DNA from: Anabas testudineus
Lineage: Eukaryota; Chordata; Actinopteri; Anabantiformes; Anabantidae
Assembly (NCBI RefSeq): GCF_900324465.2
Contig: NC_046616.1
Location: 20,207,095-20,271,094, forward strand
Reading direction: 5' to 3'
DNA length: 64,000 nt
Position numbers and translations under genes: made by a program. The notes under the pieces are model-generated. The model was not told the DNA's origin. It worked only from the letters and a program-made list of their open reading frames with translations, and made no database searches. Of this stretch, positions 21,667-34,900 are shown piece after piece; within the stretch, counting starts at the first letter, position 1; every line of letters starts with the position of its first letter.

Positions 21667-22177
21667 CAGTGGTTTTCAAAGTCTTACTGTGTGGGCACCA
21701 ACCCCCAACAGTTCTGAAGTGTTATCAGCACAAAGTCAATATCTGTAACTGGATGAATAGAAGAGAGCATCAGATATAAAAGTTGAACAGGTCACATAAT
21801 TTAGAGGCTTTTGGAGCTGTAACCAAGAAGATAGTGCTGTAGTACTGTGGAAGATAATTAACTGTGATCTTCAACTTGGTTTTAAGCCTGTAGTTCCTGT
21901 CACTTGGTGAATTGACACGATTAAGAGTTTACAGAGTTAGCTATTAGCAGTGTACCCATGGATGTATTACAGACAGCTAATGAGGAAAAGTGATGGTTAT
22001 CAGGTAGGTTCTGGACATAAGGAGCATCTTTATTCTGGGATTTCTGGGCAGATGTTTGAACGTTTATTTGTTATAGGACTGACCACATTAGACCTCCTCT
22101 GAAGGTGTAAGCCACATAGGATTATGTGTGTTATGACTACCCCATGGAAGATGCACTTCCTACTTTGAAAACCCCTG
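21667..22177. mobile_element. Non-autonomous hAT-type element (MITE), about 511 bp
   Basis: The left end reads CAGTGGTTTTCAAAGT and the right end ACTTTGAAAACCCCTG. These are inverted repeats matching at 15 of 16 positions, and CAGTGGTT is typical of hAT/Charlie termini. The flanking 8-mers, GCATAAAG and GTTTAAAG, match at 6 of 8 positions, as expected for a decayed 8-bp target duplication. There is no transposase frame inside. It probably lies in the osbpl2 3' UTR or just beyond. Confidence 0.7.
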
Positions 22178-22828
22178 GTTTAAAGAGAAAGCTGTGTCAT
22201 ATTGACTCTTGATTATGGATTGAGTGTCCAGTTCGAGGTCCTGAGTCATTTTACAATAATTCAAAGCTGTGTTTTTGGACACAGTAGCCACAGATTAAGA
22301 CCAGGACACTGTAGGCGTGATGAACCTATGCAAACTGATCCATCCGGTCTGCTCTCCTGAAATGTGAAATATAAAACCCTTAATTCCTCTTCAGCTAGTA
22401 GCCAATGTGTGCTTCAGACACTACAGTTAATGAATGTTGTGTGCTGATAATATAATGCTTACATGTGTACACGGTAATGTTTGTTACAGTGTAGCCAATT
22501 TTCCCGTTTTGTTGCCAAGCACTATCCTTGCATACAACTGCACATTTGACTGCTCACAGTCCTATGCACATATTGTCTGGTGAAATATCTGACATCATGT
22601 CTTCCCCCAACCGCTGTCAACTTTACTCTGAATTCAAAGCACTTTGTGACGCCAGCACACTCTTAAAGGTGCACGTCCAGTCTGATGGGTCCTCTGATCT
22701 CATACTCTTTACCCTTCTGTCTTTTGGTCTAGCGTCTATTTGGAAATGTTTACATTGTATGTTTTTTGATCTCTGTTTTCTTCATAGTTATCCAAACACA
22801 AGCATATGCATACAAGGCATATTTAAGA

Positions 22829-22834
22829 AATAAA
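22829..22834 (+). terminator. Possible osbpl2 poly(A) signal
   Basis: AATAAA, 2 kb past the osbpl2 stop. No closer AATAAA was noticed on the plus strand. Confidence 0.3.
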
Positions 22835-22870
22835 TTATGGATTATGGACTCTTGAAGTTACTGCCTATCC

Positions 22871-22872
<2 letters not shown>

Positions 22873-22926
<54 letters not shown>
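22873..22926. repeat. (GT)n microsatellite
   Basis: About 54 bases of uninterrupted GT. Confidence 0.95.
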
Positions 22927-22927
<1 letters not shown>

Positions 22928-23965
22928 TTATGCGTCACAATATAATTATTTATAACAGGCTTGTAGGACAGAAAACTCTCGAAAGGACAAATTGACATAA
23001 TGTAAGTAGACTGAATAATTGGCAGAGAAGTACCAGTCTACTAAATATTCAAAACAAAACAAAAATAATTGGCAACTGTCACACAAATTCATGGCTTGAA
23101 ACGTTTTTTTAGTCTGACATTGTGAAAAATGTTACTTTTCATTGTCATATAAAGTTGTGAAATACATGTTTTGGGGTATTTGGACTTCTGGTTGAACAGA
23201 ACAAGACACAATGTCACAATCATCTCTGAACAATTTTAGACTAAATGATTTCTTAAATAATTACAGCTATAATAATCTATAGTTTCAGCCCCATCCATAA
23301 AGGGCACAGCAACCACTGATAAGAGGAATAATGTATATCACGCTTTAGGCGACTACACAGACAAGTTAGATCACATACATGCTTCTTTTGGTCTTTTCAT
23401 GGGATTTGTTTACCATAAAAAATATGCATTATAATCAGAGTTATCGTTTAAGGCTCTCACTTTATTACCTGAGCATCACCCTGACCTAAATGAAGAACTT
23501 CCCCAGGTTAAATGTACTTTTAAGACTATGTTATTGTGCGCTTACAGCGTGTATTTTCAAACTAGATCTTGCAATAGTCCTCTAACACAGTAAAAGGTTT
23601 ACAAAGACACAATGGTTGTTGGCTCATTCTGGCTCTGCATCCTTTAAGCTGGACTGAAGAGTTCAGGAACACTGTCTTACCAGCACAGCAGATCTTTGCC
23701 AAGTGCTGCTGAAGGCCTGGGAGGAAATCAGGTAAAGTTTAACATGCAATTTGATTTAACTATTATTTTGTGCTCAAATATGCTTGAACATGAAGAATTG
23801 TTCATTCTTTATTGTGTTTGTTATGATTCATTTGTTGTATATGTGTACATATACATGCACCCATACACACACATAGATGTTAATCATAGATTCAGATAGT
23901 GTTGTGTCATCTCTACCGAACATGCGCATCAGATTTAAAGTCCACATTATTGACACGCATTGCAG

Positions 23966-24059
23966 CCAATCACAGAGAAGCACTGGCGCCAGTCAACCAA
24001 TCACGGTTACCTTCAGTGTGTTTGACCGCTCTGCGCTGAACGATAATTCAGAGACAAAT
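23966..24059 (+). promoter_or_regulatory. adrm1 promoter with two CCAAT boxes and non-coding first exon
   Basis: CCAAT boxes lie at 23966-23970 and 23997-24001, both in AxCCAATCAC context typical of NF-Y sites, 31 bases apart. A putative untranslated exon ends at 24059 with an excellent CAAAT/GTAAGT donor. The coding exon begins about 840 bases later. There is no clear TATA box. Confidence 0.55.
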
Positions 24060-24904
24060 GTAAGTACAAACATCTTATTTTTAATACGTTTTGACCTCGC
24101 AGGATAAAAGGCAGCTGCGTGTTTAGTCTGTGTGTGTACAGTGTGAATTTGTGGCTCAGTCGTGACCACAGTGAGCTGAAAACAGGCTGTTGTCTGCAGG
24201 ATGCAGAGTCACTGTGGTGCATCCGTGTAGCTAGTCTAAAACCAGCAGCGTGTTTTTAATGTTTACCTTAATTACATGATTAACTTGAGCCCTGAAATGC
24301 TGGAACTGAAGAAAAACCTTACGTTTAATAAGGTAGACAAATGTCCAGAATGAATTAGCAAACAAGAGTTGCCGATTGTGATACACAGAAATCCGTTTAC
24401 TGGATGAATACGAAGGAGCAGGTGGAAGACAACCTGTCATAGTCTAATATCTGGAACCAGACCTGCTCCCATCCTCATAATCAGTCTGTGTATTCCTGTT
24501 TATTCTATGTGAGGAAGGTAATGACATGTTTCAGCACAGGTTTAAAGATAATGGGAGCCATTATACATGTATAAGGATGTATCATTGCAGCATTAGGAGT
24601 ATTCTGGGATCCACCAGTACATAGTTCTGACCTGGGAGTCTGACTCTCATGAGGTGTTAAAAGATAGTTACTTGATGATGTTTAAACAGGGCCAGGGTTC
24701 ATCATCGAAGCTTCATTACGTTTGAATATACCAGGGCACACACGGCAGAAAATCTGTGTACTATAATGTCCTCGTAATGTCAAGATAAATTAAAACGTTT
24801 GCATGATTTCATTTGATTATACAAGGTTATCATACATGTTTGTATCGTGTTGTTTGGGTCAATCAACTATAACTAGTCCCCTCTGTCCTCCCATTAGTTT
24901 CATC

Positions 24905-27900
24905 ATGGCTTCCGGAGCTTTGTTCCCCAGCATGGTGTCTGGATCCCGTGGATCTTCCAGCAAGTACCTGGTGGAGTTTCGGGCTGGTAAGATGACCATG
25001 AAGGGCAGCACCGTGACCCCTGACAAGCGTAAAGGTCAGGTGTACATCCAGCAGACTGACGACTCCCTCATCCACTTCTGCTGGAAGGATCGGACGACCG
25101 GGAATGTGGATGATGTAGGTGACAATATCTGTGCAGTACTGACCCGGTGTTGTGTGAGCCAGAATTTCAGTGGTGAGTGTCGCATGTTGACCTTAACCTC
25201 TTAATTTCCTACATTTTAGGACCTAATCATCTTCCCAGATGACTGTGAGTTCAAACGGGTCAACCAGTGCACCACTGGACGAGTTTATGTGTTGAAGTTT
25301 AAAGCTGGCTCCAAAAGACTCTTCTTCTGGATGCAGGTATGAAAGCACATCCTCCATTCTGAATATGAGGTTTTATCTTCTGACTGAAGACTGTGAGACT
25401 AAACTCTTAGGAAAACTAATTTAGTCCATCCTCTGTAATGATCTTTAACAGCAGTAACTAAATGCTTGTATTTCTGGTGTCAGGAGCCAAAGACCGACAA
25501 AGATGAGGAGTACTGCCGCAAAGTAAACGAGTACCTAAACAACCCGCCCATGCCCGGAGCTCTTGGTAGTGGCAGCAGTGGGGGGCACGATCTGTCTGCT
25601 CTGGGGGGTGAGAGATGCTCATATTCTCCTGATCAAACCTAAAACGTGTCATGGACAAAGAACCAGAAATCTATCACAGAGAAACACCAGAAACATGAAT
25701 CTCAGTGCTGATGTCACGTGTCTTCTGTTTTGTAAGGGGAGGGAGGTCTGCAGAGCCTTCTGGGTAACATGAGCCACAACCAGCTCATGCAGCTTATTGG
25801 ACCAACAGGACTTGGGGGGATTGGTATGTACCTTCTTAAATGATTCCTCAAGCTGCAGGGCTAACAGTGATCTCATATTTTTAGTTAGTTTCATGTCCAC
25901 AGGAGAATAATGTGGCTGTTTTCCTGAATATCAGGTGGTCTCGGGGCGCTCGCTGGTCCAGGCTTGGCCAACCTCCTGGGCAGCAGCACCAGCAGCAGCG
26001 TTCCTGCAGCCAGCAACTCCTCAACAAGGTATATTATGCTTATTAAGTTAAACCTCCAAGAAGCCTCTTAAATATTGCCTGAACCCTTTCTGATCAGAAA
26101 CTGCCTGTTCGCTGGGACTGTGTTTTTTTTTTTTTTTTATTCTGTGGCATATTTTTTCTTATTTCTACTGGCAAACACAGAAGATGAGATGTTGCCAAGA
26201 AATATATTAGGGACAGTTTTGACAGGCAGGAGGTGGGTGAGCATAAACAGAAGCATCTATCTAAAACACTGACATTAAACAGCCTGTCTAGTAGAAGTCA
26301 TGAGAGTACAGATTCATTATCAACAGCACATTCTAGTTTCCATGCTGTTATATCATTATCAATTAGTCTGCTGATTATCTTCTCCCTTCATTTACATGAT
26401 TAGTTTCCTTGTTACTGCTGATTTAAGCTATTTTCAGAGAATTTTTAATTTAGGAAAAAAGAAAGTTAGATAAAGGTTAAAACTCAGTTTTGACTGATTG
26501 TAGTTACTGCTTTTTGCCTTTGTAGGGCAGTATTATCCAGTAATTTTCTGTCGATCAAATGTTTCAGCTCTAGTTACATTAGTGGGTTAGAACAAGAAGA
26601 ATTGACAGGAGGCATCTAGAATAAGTCAAACATCTGTTTTTTTATTGTATCAGTGTTGTTCTCTTAACCCTCAGGTTGTTGTTGTTGTTGAAACACATTC
26701 ATAAAACGTAGGCAGAACTAGATTTGGTTTAGCACGTAATATCTATAAGAAATGATGATTCACATTAGTACCTTGAGCTGGAGGTTTGGTGTCCAGTGTC
26801 CAGAATGTCTTCTATTCTCTCTCTCCTTCAGTCCGTCCACAGCCGTCACCCCCACCTCCACCTCTGCTGCCAACCGGCTTGGTTCCTCTCAGGTGCCCAC
26901 TACTCCCATCACTCCCTCAGCCACCTCAGCTGCCTCCCCCACAGCCACCACCCCCTCTACCCCTGCTGTGTCCTCTCTGGCTGCGGGGGCAGCCAACCCC
27001 ACACAGCCCATCCAGCTGAGAGACCTGCAGAGCATCCTGGCCACCATGAACGTACCTGCCAGCGGTCAGGGAGGTGAGAAACCGACCACAGTGAAGGTAG
27101 CTTTAGGTAAAGCTGAGAGGAGCTGAGATGACGCCTACACTTAAACAACCAAAAGGGGAAATGCATAATAGGCAAATTAGTTTAATTTCAACTTATTATT
27201 TATATTATTTAAATAATTAGCATTGACAACACAACAGTTTCTGTAATATTGTGTAATTTTGACATAATACATTCAGTTTGTTGCAGAAGCAGGAGCCCTC
27301 TGCAAACACTGCAGTCTGGTGCTGTTTGTATTTAATTTTACTGTGCCCCACGCCATCAGGCACAACTCTCCATCCTTCCTGCTTCACTGACATGATTTAA
27401 TACCTTCGCCACGCCTACAGATTCACCGTGTAAACCAGAGAAGGAGCAAGAAGAGGATGAAAGAAATGAAGGATGCAAAATTAGTTGAGGTCTCATGGAG
27501 CTATAATCAAAATATGTATTAACAGCACATCACATGGGTATTCTTATATGAAAGGCAGAATTACTATCCTCTCAGCGCTGTGGAGATCTACTGTATATTG
27601 TCTTTCAGCTCATTGCTTCAGTTCTCTTTACTGTTCGATCCTCTGTCAGTGTAATTGTAGTGAGCTTTGATAAACCCTGTAGTAGACAAACACAAGTGGT
27701 GTGTCAACAGTGCTAAAGAGCTATAGAGAGAATATTGGACCTGCCTGTGTGGAGATCTTTGTTTACCACCTTTAGTACAGGTTAGTGCAGGTCTTGACAG
27801 ATTGGTCTGTATAGTGACTAGTACACAAATGCAAGAAATAAAAATGGTATTTATATATTAAAAAAGATAATAAATAAAATTAAACAAATAGTCAGAAGAC

Positions 27901-30051
27901 AAAAGACAAAACCAATGCAACTGGAAACCTGAATGGTTTCAGTTTTCTATAATACAAATCTGTACATGCCAGACATAAACAGCTATTTTCATGTGTTCAC
28001 TTGGGAATAATTATGGTAAATAAGTGCTGTTTTTTATAAAGCATTATAATAGATAATGCCAGAAAATAATTATCAGATGTATTGATATGGATGATAATTG
28101 CTGGTTGCAGCTTACAATTCATCTGTGAAGGAATAATACTGCCTGGGGCAGAATTGAACAATCGTAAAGCAACACACAGACGGACCTGGTGATTTGATGC
28201 TCTCTAGCTCTTCAAATGATTTGCTGCTATTCTTTCTCATATATCACTGTAGACTAAACTTCGACTGAGAGTCTAAGTCTGATAGTCAAACGCTGCGAAA
28301 CTACAACAAGCAAAAGTAGTGATTTTGTATTTTTTCGTAATCCTTCGACTAATCCATTTTTGTTGGTGTTTGTCACCTGCAGTGGACCTCGCCAGCGTCC
28401 TGACGCCTGAGATCATGGCTCCCATCCTGGCAAACCCTGAGGTGCAGCAGAGGTTGATGCCCTACCTGCCTTCAGGAGAGTCCCTGCCTCAGAGCTCAGA
28501 GGAGCTCCACAACACACTCAGCTCGCCTCAGTTTCAGCAGGTAAAGAGCTCGTCCTCTTTGTAACACAGTGAAAACTGGTGTCCTCCTTAGTAGTTCTGA
28601 ATGGAAAGGGTTTTTTTGTGCTTTCTTTGCTATTTAACATCAGACATGTGTGTTCATAGAGCTGTGAATTTTGTTTTTAGTTTCCAAGTGTCACTGCTTA
28701 CTGAGACCTCAAATCAGCCATGTAACAAAGACATCACATTAACTTTAGGCTTTAGTTTCAGGCTGAGAAACAATCTACTTTACCTTTTAAACTTATGACG
28801 TGCGAGACGCTGTATTTTCCCTCTAGCAGGGCTTTGGTCCTGCTGTTGGTAATTTGCCCTCACTCTTGGTATTTGTTGTCTCTCTGCAGGCTATGAGCAT
28901 GTTCAGCAGCGCTCTGGCGTCGGGGCAGCTCGGGCCTCTGATGAACCAGTTTGGACTTCCTGCAGAGGCCGTCGATGCAGCCAACAAAGGAGGTCAGTGC
29001 TTTACTAATATCACATTCATTCAGTTTTTATATTTAAACAGGATATTGTGATTCATTTAGAAAACATACATTTTTAACATACTTTACTTTTCAAGCGGTT
29101 TGTTTCATTCTATGGACCAGTGAGACCTTAATAATGACCTGATACCAGATGTATAAACTGTGCACATTTGCACAGTACAATAGTGTTAAGAGTTAACACA
29201 AGCATTTATTTTGTCCATGTCTGTCTGACAACACAGTACTGTGAAAACGTTCTAGGCCACCATTAATATTTTCTTTGGTTTGGCAGTGCTATTATAACTA
29301 TATACCTATTTATATCGTAGTCACTTGATTAGAATACACATAGTGTCCATAGGAAATGTGTTCACAGTGATTAAAAAAACAACAAAAATATCAGAATAAA
29401 CAGCTCACGTTGGCTAAAGTGACAAATTATTAAATGTAACCTCTGTAGAGGAATCTGGAAAATTCAAGGACAAAAAACAGAAGTGGAAGATCTGATGAGA
29501 AGTTTATTCATTGAGAGATCAGAAGTCCGGCAAGGACCTGGTTCAGCATCTGGCAGCTTCATGTGGATGCCAAGTTGGACCTGAAGAGGCTTGACCAGAT
29601 TTTTTTTTTTTTTGTGGAAGGAGAGAAGCCAAGAAACCACTTTTTGTATTTCTAAGTTTAAAAAATAAAAAGAGAAATAAATACTGGTTATTGTTCATAA
29701 AAGAACAAAGCAAATGGTGCCTAAGGCTTTTGCACAGTACTGTATGTTATTGTATAGTCAGTCTATGTGGATCTTGTACTTCGTACTTTTTACACTTTTG
29801 CTTTTTTTAACATAAAAGCAGAGGAGAACACTTATTCCTAACCATACTGGTCTTATGGTTTATAGACTTTAGTAACTAAAAAACTAAAAACAAATAATGA
29901 AAATTACTCACAGCCCTAAAATCTGGACATTTGTCATTTGCCTGCAGATGTGGAGGCTTTTGCCAAAGCCATGGAGACGGAGACAAAGTCGGACCAGGAC
30001 GGAGACTCCAAAGACAAGAAAGATGATGATGAAGACATGAGTTTGGACTAA
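24905..30051 (+). CDS. adrm1: Proteasomal ubiquitin receptor ADRM1 (Rpn13), 412 aa
   Basis: The nine coding exons are 24905-25114, 25220-25336, 25484-25607, 25737-25823, 25935-26028, 26832-27073, 28383-28540, 28890-28992 and 29948-30051, all in frame. Residues about 18-130 form the Pru domain ([48 protein letters not shown]), which binds ubiquitin and the Rpn2 tail on the 19S particle. Residues about 135-180 are Gly-rich ([18 protein letters not shown]) and residues about 180-265 are a Ser/Thr/Pro linker. The DEUBAD domain ([51 protein letters not shown]) recruits and activates the deubiquitinase UCH37. The protein ends in the conserved acidic DMSLD. Length matches the 407-aa human protein. 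The two CCAAT boxes upstream suit a constitutively expressed proteasome gene. Confidence 0.97.
29234..29743. mobile_element. Short Tc1/mariner-like element in the last adrm1 intron
   Basis: The left end CAGTACTGTGAAAACG..TAGGCCACC and the right end GGTGCCTAAGGCTTTTGCAC..TACTG are imperfect inverted repeats of about 28 bases. They resemble the CAGTACTGTGCAAAAGTCTT termini of fish Tc1-like elements. About 510 bp long, with no transposase frame recognised inside. Target TA is preserved at the right end only. Confidence 0.55.
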
Positions 30052-31924
30052 GAACTCTTAACATTATTCAAAGTATTTATTTAGCTGCTTCTGCTGTTTT
30101 ACTACTAACACAAGAATTAAGGATGATAGAGTAGAAACTGTAACTAAGACCTAAGACCCCTTCAGCTGACAGGATGTGTTCATCCTGTCACAGCGTGTTG
30201 AATTAATGTATACCGATTTATATGAACATGTATTCTACCGGCCTAGTGCGTCCTAACACAAGGGAAAAGTAAAATGATGACAAACACCGCCTTGTGTTGT
30301 TTATTTTCTCGCAGTCAGACTTTTGATATCCAAACCGCCCTGAAGAAATGAAAACCGCTGCACACACACTAAATTATTGATCAGTTGACTCGAAAGAACA
30401 AACTCCAAAGGCGCTTCAGTGTCTGAAAATATATTTCAAAAACATTCATTTTACAGTATGAAAACAACAAATATTTACCAGTGTGACACAAACCATACAG
30501 ATGCATTTTTGCAGTTACACACATCTATTGGATGATACACTTTTCTCCACTGCAGACACACACAAGAAACTGAATCACCATCTCGTGTCTGACTAAGACA
30601 TTCGTGATTATCTGTCCCAGACAAGAACCTTAACATTTAAAGATTCAACATCAGCTGGATGAAATGTCAATGCTAAATATCACTTAAGATAAGACGGTTA
30701 ACCATTTCACTGCCACTGTAGTTTCAGGCACTTTCCTCCCCCATACTTCTACATTTAATGGCACACAAATGTGAAGAATACACTACTGCAGTCAGGTTAA
30801 TACCATCTGGAACTTGTAGAAACAACAGATACATCCAACGGTTTGATTTCATATTCTGTCAAAACACTACAGTCAGTTAACTTCCACTGACTTACAATGA
30901 GCACGTGATTTCAGTAATGATAGCTACTGTTGCAACTGTACGTCAAAATTTCTCTTTGGGTTAGATTTTAATAACCATTTAGACACAAGATATGAGAAAG
31001 TAAAATTCCTGAGAAATGAAAAAGATGACAACTAAACAGGCTATTGAGGAATAAATTCCAGTGCATTTCACAAAAACACACATCCCTGGGTAATGACATG
31101 AAACATAAAAAACACATTTACTATAAATAATGTCTCCATAATCCCGTTTCCTTGCACGTGACACCACAGTGGTTATAAATATTAGCACAGTGTCTTCACC
31201 AATAACACAGAGCTGCCACATCAATATATTGTATTCAAGAACCAGATAAATACACCAATGTGGATTACTGTGGGACATACAGTACCGATACATTAAAGGC
31301 CACTTCTCTAAAAACAGGCTCAAAATTAAAATCATGTTTTTCACGCACCATCTACAGTTTCATGTCTAATGGCTAAAAATGCTTCAATGTCACAGTGGAT
31401 TTTAAAGGCTTTTACAAAATTAACTGTATGGTTCTTTATCATTCGTAATAAATACTACACAGGCTGTATAGTCATGACAAAGGTGCAAGTTTTCCACATC
31501 ACATCTCACAGTTCATTTAAATAGAGGTGAAGAATATTAGGATGTACCAAGAAAACGGGTCACAAGAATTCAAAATAAAAGCACAATTAATGTGCTAATT
31601 GAACATCTCTAACATAGAGCTCATGACTGGATCAACATCACACGTATTAAAAAAGACATTCAGACAGACACAGGTGCCACCAAGGCTGAAACGTTTGCAA
31701 GTGTAAACTAGTTATTCTGTACATTGAGCAAGTGACTCTGATGACTGACAGGAAATAAATAGTACCAGGATTATTTGTTTCTCCAACAGGACAGCTTATA
31801 AACTGGTCAATACACACTCACACACTCACATACTCACACACTCACACAGCTTTACTGCACACACACACAAATTGCTGGTGTAACTGCTGAAACCAGCAGA
31901 GAGTCAGACATCACCGTGTCTACT
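30052..31924. other. Tail-to-tail region of adrm1 and cables2 (both 3' UTRs)
   Basis: The genes converge here and no further gene is seen. CACACT-rich simple sequence lies at about 31818-31872, next to the cables2 stop. The nearest plus-strand AATAAA for adrm1 noticed is at 31050, while a minus-strand AATAAA lies at 30305-30300, so the two transcripts may overlap at their ends. Confidence 0.5.
30300..30305 (-). terminator. Possible cables2 poly(A) signal
   Basis: AATAAA on the minus strand, about 1.6 kb past the cables2 stop. Confidence 0.3.
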
Positions 31925-34900
31925 CTAACCCTGCTGCACCAGTCTGCGGTAGTGCGGCATGACCATGCTCTCAGGGAGATAAAGTCCCATCTCCAAGGCA
32001 ACCAGCACCTGGAACTCCAGAGGAATCAACTCCCGTCTGTTGATACGGAAACGCTCCTCCAGCTTCTGCTCGTCCACGGGGAGAAAAAGAGAAGATGGGT
32101 TAAAAAGAATGTGTGTTACGATGTGGTCAGAGCCAAAGTGAAGTGGTTGATACCGACGGTTATGTTTCCTTTGTCGTCGTGGCGTTTTAATGCTCAAGCT
32201 ATGTTGTTTTTTGTTATTGGTGATGAGGATTTCGTTGATGATATAATTGCAGATTGCAGTTTTTGTAGGCCAACACTCAGCTGATTGACACTAGCAGTTT
32301 GCTTCACAATGACTGGCTCCACCTCCCCATAAGGTGATATTTAGTGTTGTTTAGATTTAATGTTTATGTACATGTTTATTAAGAGGGATTCACTTTATCA
32401 TTGCTGCTCTGATAAATCTAACTCTATAACCATTTGCTACAAAAGATCAGTGTTTCACTGTTTCTGCAGCAGTCATATTAAACAGGTAATGCAACATGGA
32501 TATGTTCTAGTGCTGCTAGCTCAAATTTAAAGCATTCAGCTAACAACATGAGGTGTGGCTTTTGTTGTGAAGTCGACGTGGTTTGTCACTACATGGTTCC
32601 AACCCTTCAGTCATGTCACTGTGTCCTACTGAAAACAACTCTGACCTTGAGTAGAATGAAATCCAATTGCCAATTATTGACCAATGCCTTCAGTAAAGTT
32701 AAACTGAAATCACATAAAAAATGTCTACTGGTTTTTTTGTTTTGTTATGAGCGTTTCTTTATGTAAAAGAGAAACAGCCTCTTAAGAAACATCAGAAATG
32801 CTGCTGTTCAAATGAGCAGGTGGGGAGGCGTGTTTGTGTTTTATTGACAGCAGATGGGAGGCTGCATGAGCTCGAGTAGGAAAACGAGACAAAGTACACA
32901 AACTCGGTGTGTAGCTACAAATTATGGGTGTGTGTGTGTGTGTGTGCTGCAGTGGTGGGGTGTTGATGACAACACTGAGCTGGCTCCTACGTGTGTACAG
33001 GTTTTGCTACTTTGTCTACACTTCTCTTGTTAGCATTTAGAGGGTGAGAGCTAATCAGTCAACATGTCCTGTTTTGTGTTATTACTCTCTTCAACAATGA
33101 GATCTGTGTGTGTGGAAAATCTACTTACATCAATAAGCTGTTTGACTTCTGGCTTCCGCAGATCACTGCTGATCTTTGCAGCCAGAAGTACACAAGCCGC
33201 TGCCACAAGCTTCCTGTTCTGCTTGTTGAGGCGACCCTGCAGCACCAGCTTCTCAAAGTAAACAAAGGCCATTGATATAGTGACTGGCTGTAGACCACAC
33301 TCCTCGCTCACGGCCCTCATCTCCCGCTTCAGGCTAGTGGACAGGAGCAGAGAAAACACATTTACCAATCGTGGCACTGTTTTCTGTGGTAGAATGCACC
33401 GCTTGACTCCTGAACCAGACTTAGAAACCACTAAGAAACGTGAGGAAGCACAAAAAAGGTCAATTTGAACCTTCTTATCTTGCTTAGTGTCAGCTTGATG
33501 TGAGGAAACTTCTCTTTGAAAGTCTCGTTCATGTCCTTCTTCAAGTCAGATGGTTTGACATACTCAATAACAGTCGTCTGCAAAGACAAAACAATTAAAA
33601 AACAGTATGAATTACAACAATAGAGCTTCACAGTTATGCCTATAAACTGTCTGTGAGGCGTGTTTCAAACACACTTATGCTGCAGTTCACAGTCTTATGA
33701 TGGGGTCTGCTGACCAGCAATAAAATCAACTTCACATAATGGATGTATTTTACTCTATCACGACTGGGCGCTGGTTTAGAACTACTCCAATTCTACAGAC
33801 AAACCTCAAAAGAAAACACTGAAGATGAAATGACTATGCAAGACTCTGAACTCTGAGCTTTAAGATAGTTCAACACCTGGACATATGCTGTCTTAGCAGT
33901 TTTTGACACTTTGATACAACCTTGATGTTACTTGCTTGTCTTTTTCATGCCAGTATAGTTGTAAAAGTCACGTACTGTAGAAATCTTGTTAGTTTTATGG
34001 TACAAAGCAGAAAAATCTGTTTTTAGGTAGAAAAATACTGTGCTGTGCAAACACTTTAAGCATTTTGGATTATTCATCATGCAAAACTCATCAGATCAGA
34101 CTGCTCCAAAAAAGAGCAAGGAGTACTGCAACAGATGTTATGGTCCCCACAGAGCCCTGATCTCAACATCACAGAGTCAGTCTGGGATTACATGAAGAGA
34201 GGGCAGAAAATCCACAGGACCCTGGCAGGTTCTTTAAAAATGTGCAAACCTGTATTCTGTACTTTGAATTAAATTAAATTTTCATCACTTTCACTTTTTC
34301 TAATATCTAACCTCTTATGCTTACATGACACTTAAAAATTTCGCTTACTGCAAAAACGGGCTACAAGCCCCGTTACATGAGTGCATGTAAACACACACAA
34401 AATAAGTCCTCACCACATATGAGGCAAATATCAGAACTCTCTTGTGTCTCCCACATGGCCACTGAGGGTCACTGAGCAGGTTCGGGTCATACTCTGCCAC
34501 CTCTTCCGTATCTGAAACACAAACAAAATTATAATAAGAGGAAGTGTATTCACCTCTGAGGTCAGTTACAGAGAGGAGAAACATGTGTGTGTCTGTAAGA
34601 TGTAATTAGAGTCGTACAAGGGTCCTGTGCCACATTGTTGGTCAGACGAGCAGGGGTGAAGCTCTTCTGCCCGTTGCCACGGAGACCTGACTGAGGGGTC
34701 TGAGCTGTGCAGGTTTCTGGTACCCCACCGCTCTTCTGCCTCACCAAAGCATTGGTTGGATAAAGGAACTGAGCGTATGACACCGTCTGAGGAGGATAAA
34801 CCAACAGTTATTAAAAAAAAAAAAAGAGAGAGAGCTTTGAATCAAGCTCATTTATGTAAGTGACGCGTGTATTTCTGCGTTTTCTGTTTCTCATCACAAA

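Larger units (their letters stand above)
20831..23965. other. osbpl2 3' UTR and flank, up to the adrm1 promoter
   Basis: No gene is seen. The stretch contains a run of 16 C (20855-20870) soon after the stop codon, a hAT-type MITE, an AATAAA at 22829 that could end a 2-kb 3' UTR, and a long GT microsatellite. The rest is AT-rich and unrecognised. Confidence 0.55.

Noticed and set aside
23330-23900. AT-rich stretch considered as an old retroelement
   Set aside because: No reverse transcriptase, gag or terminal-repeat signature visible.
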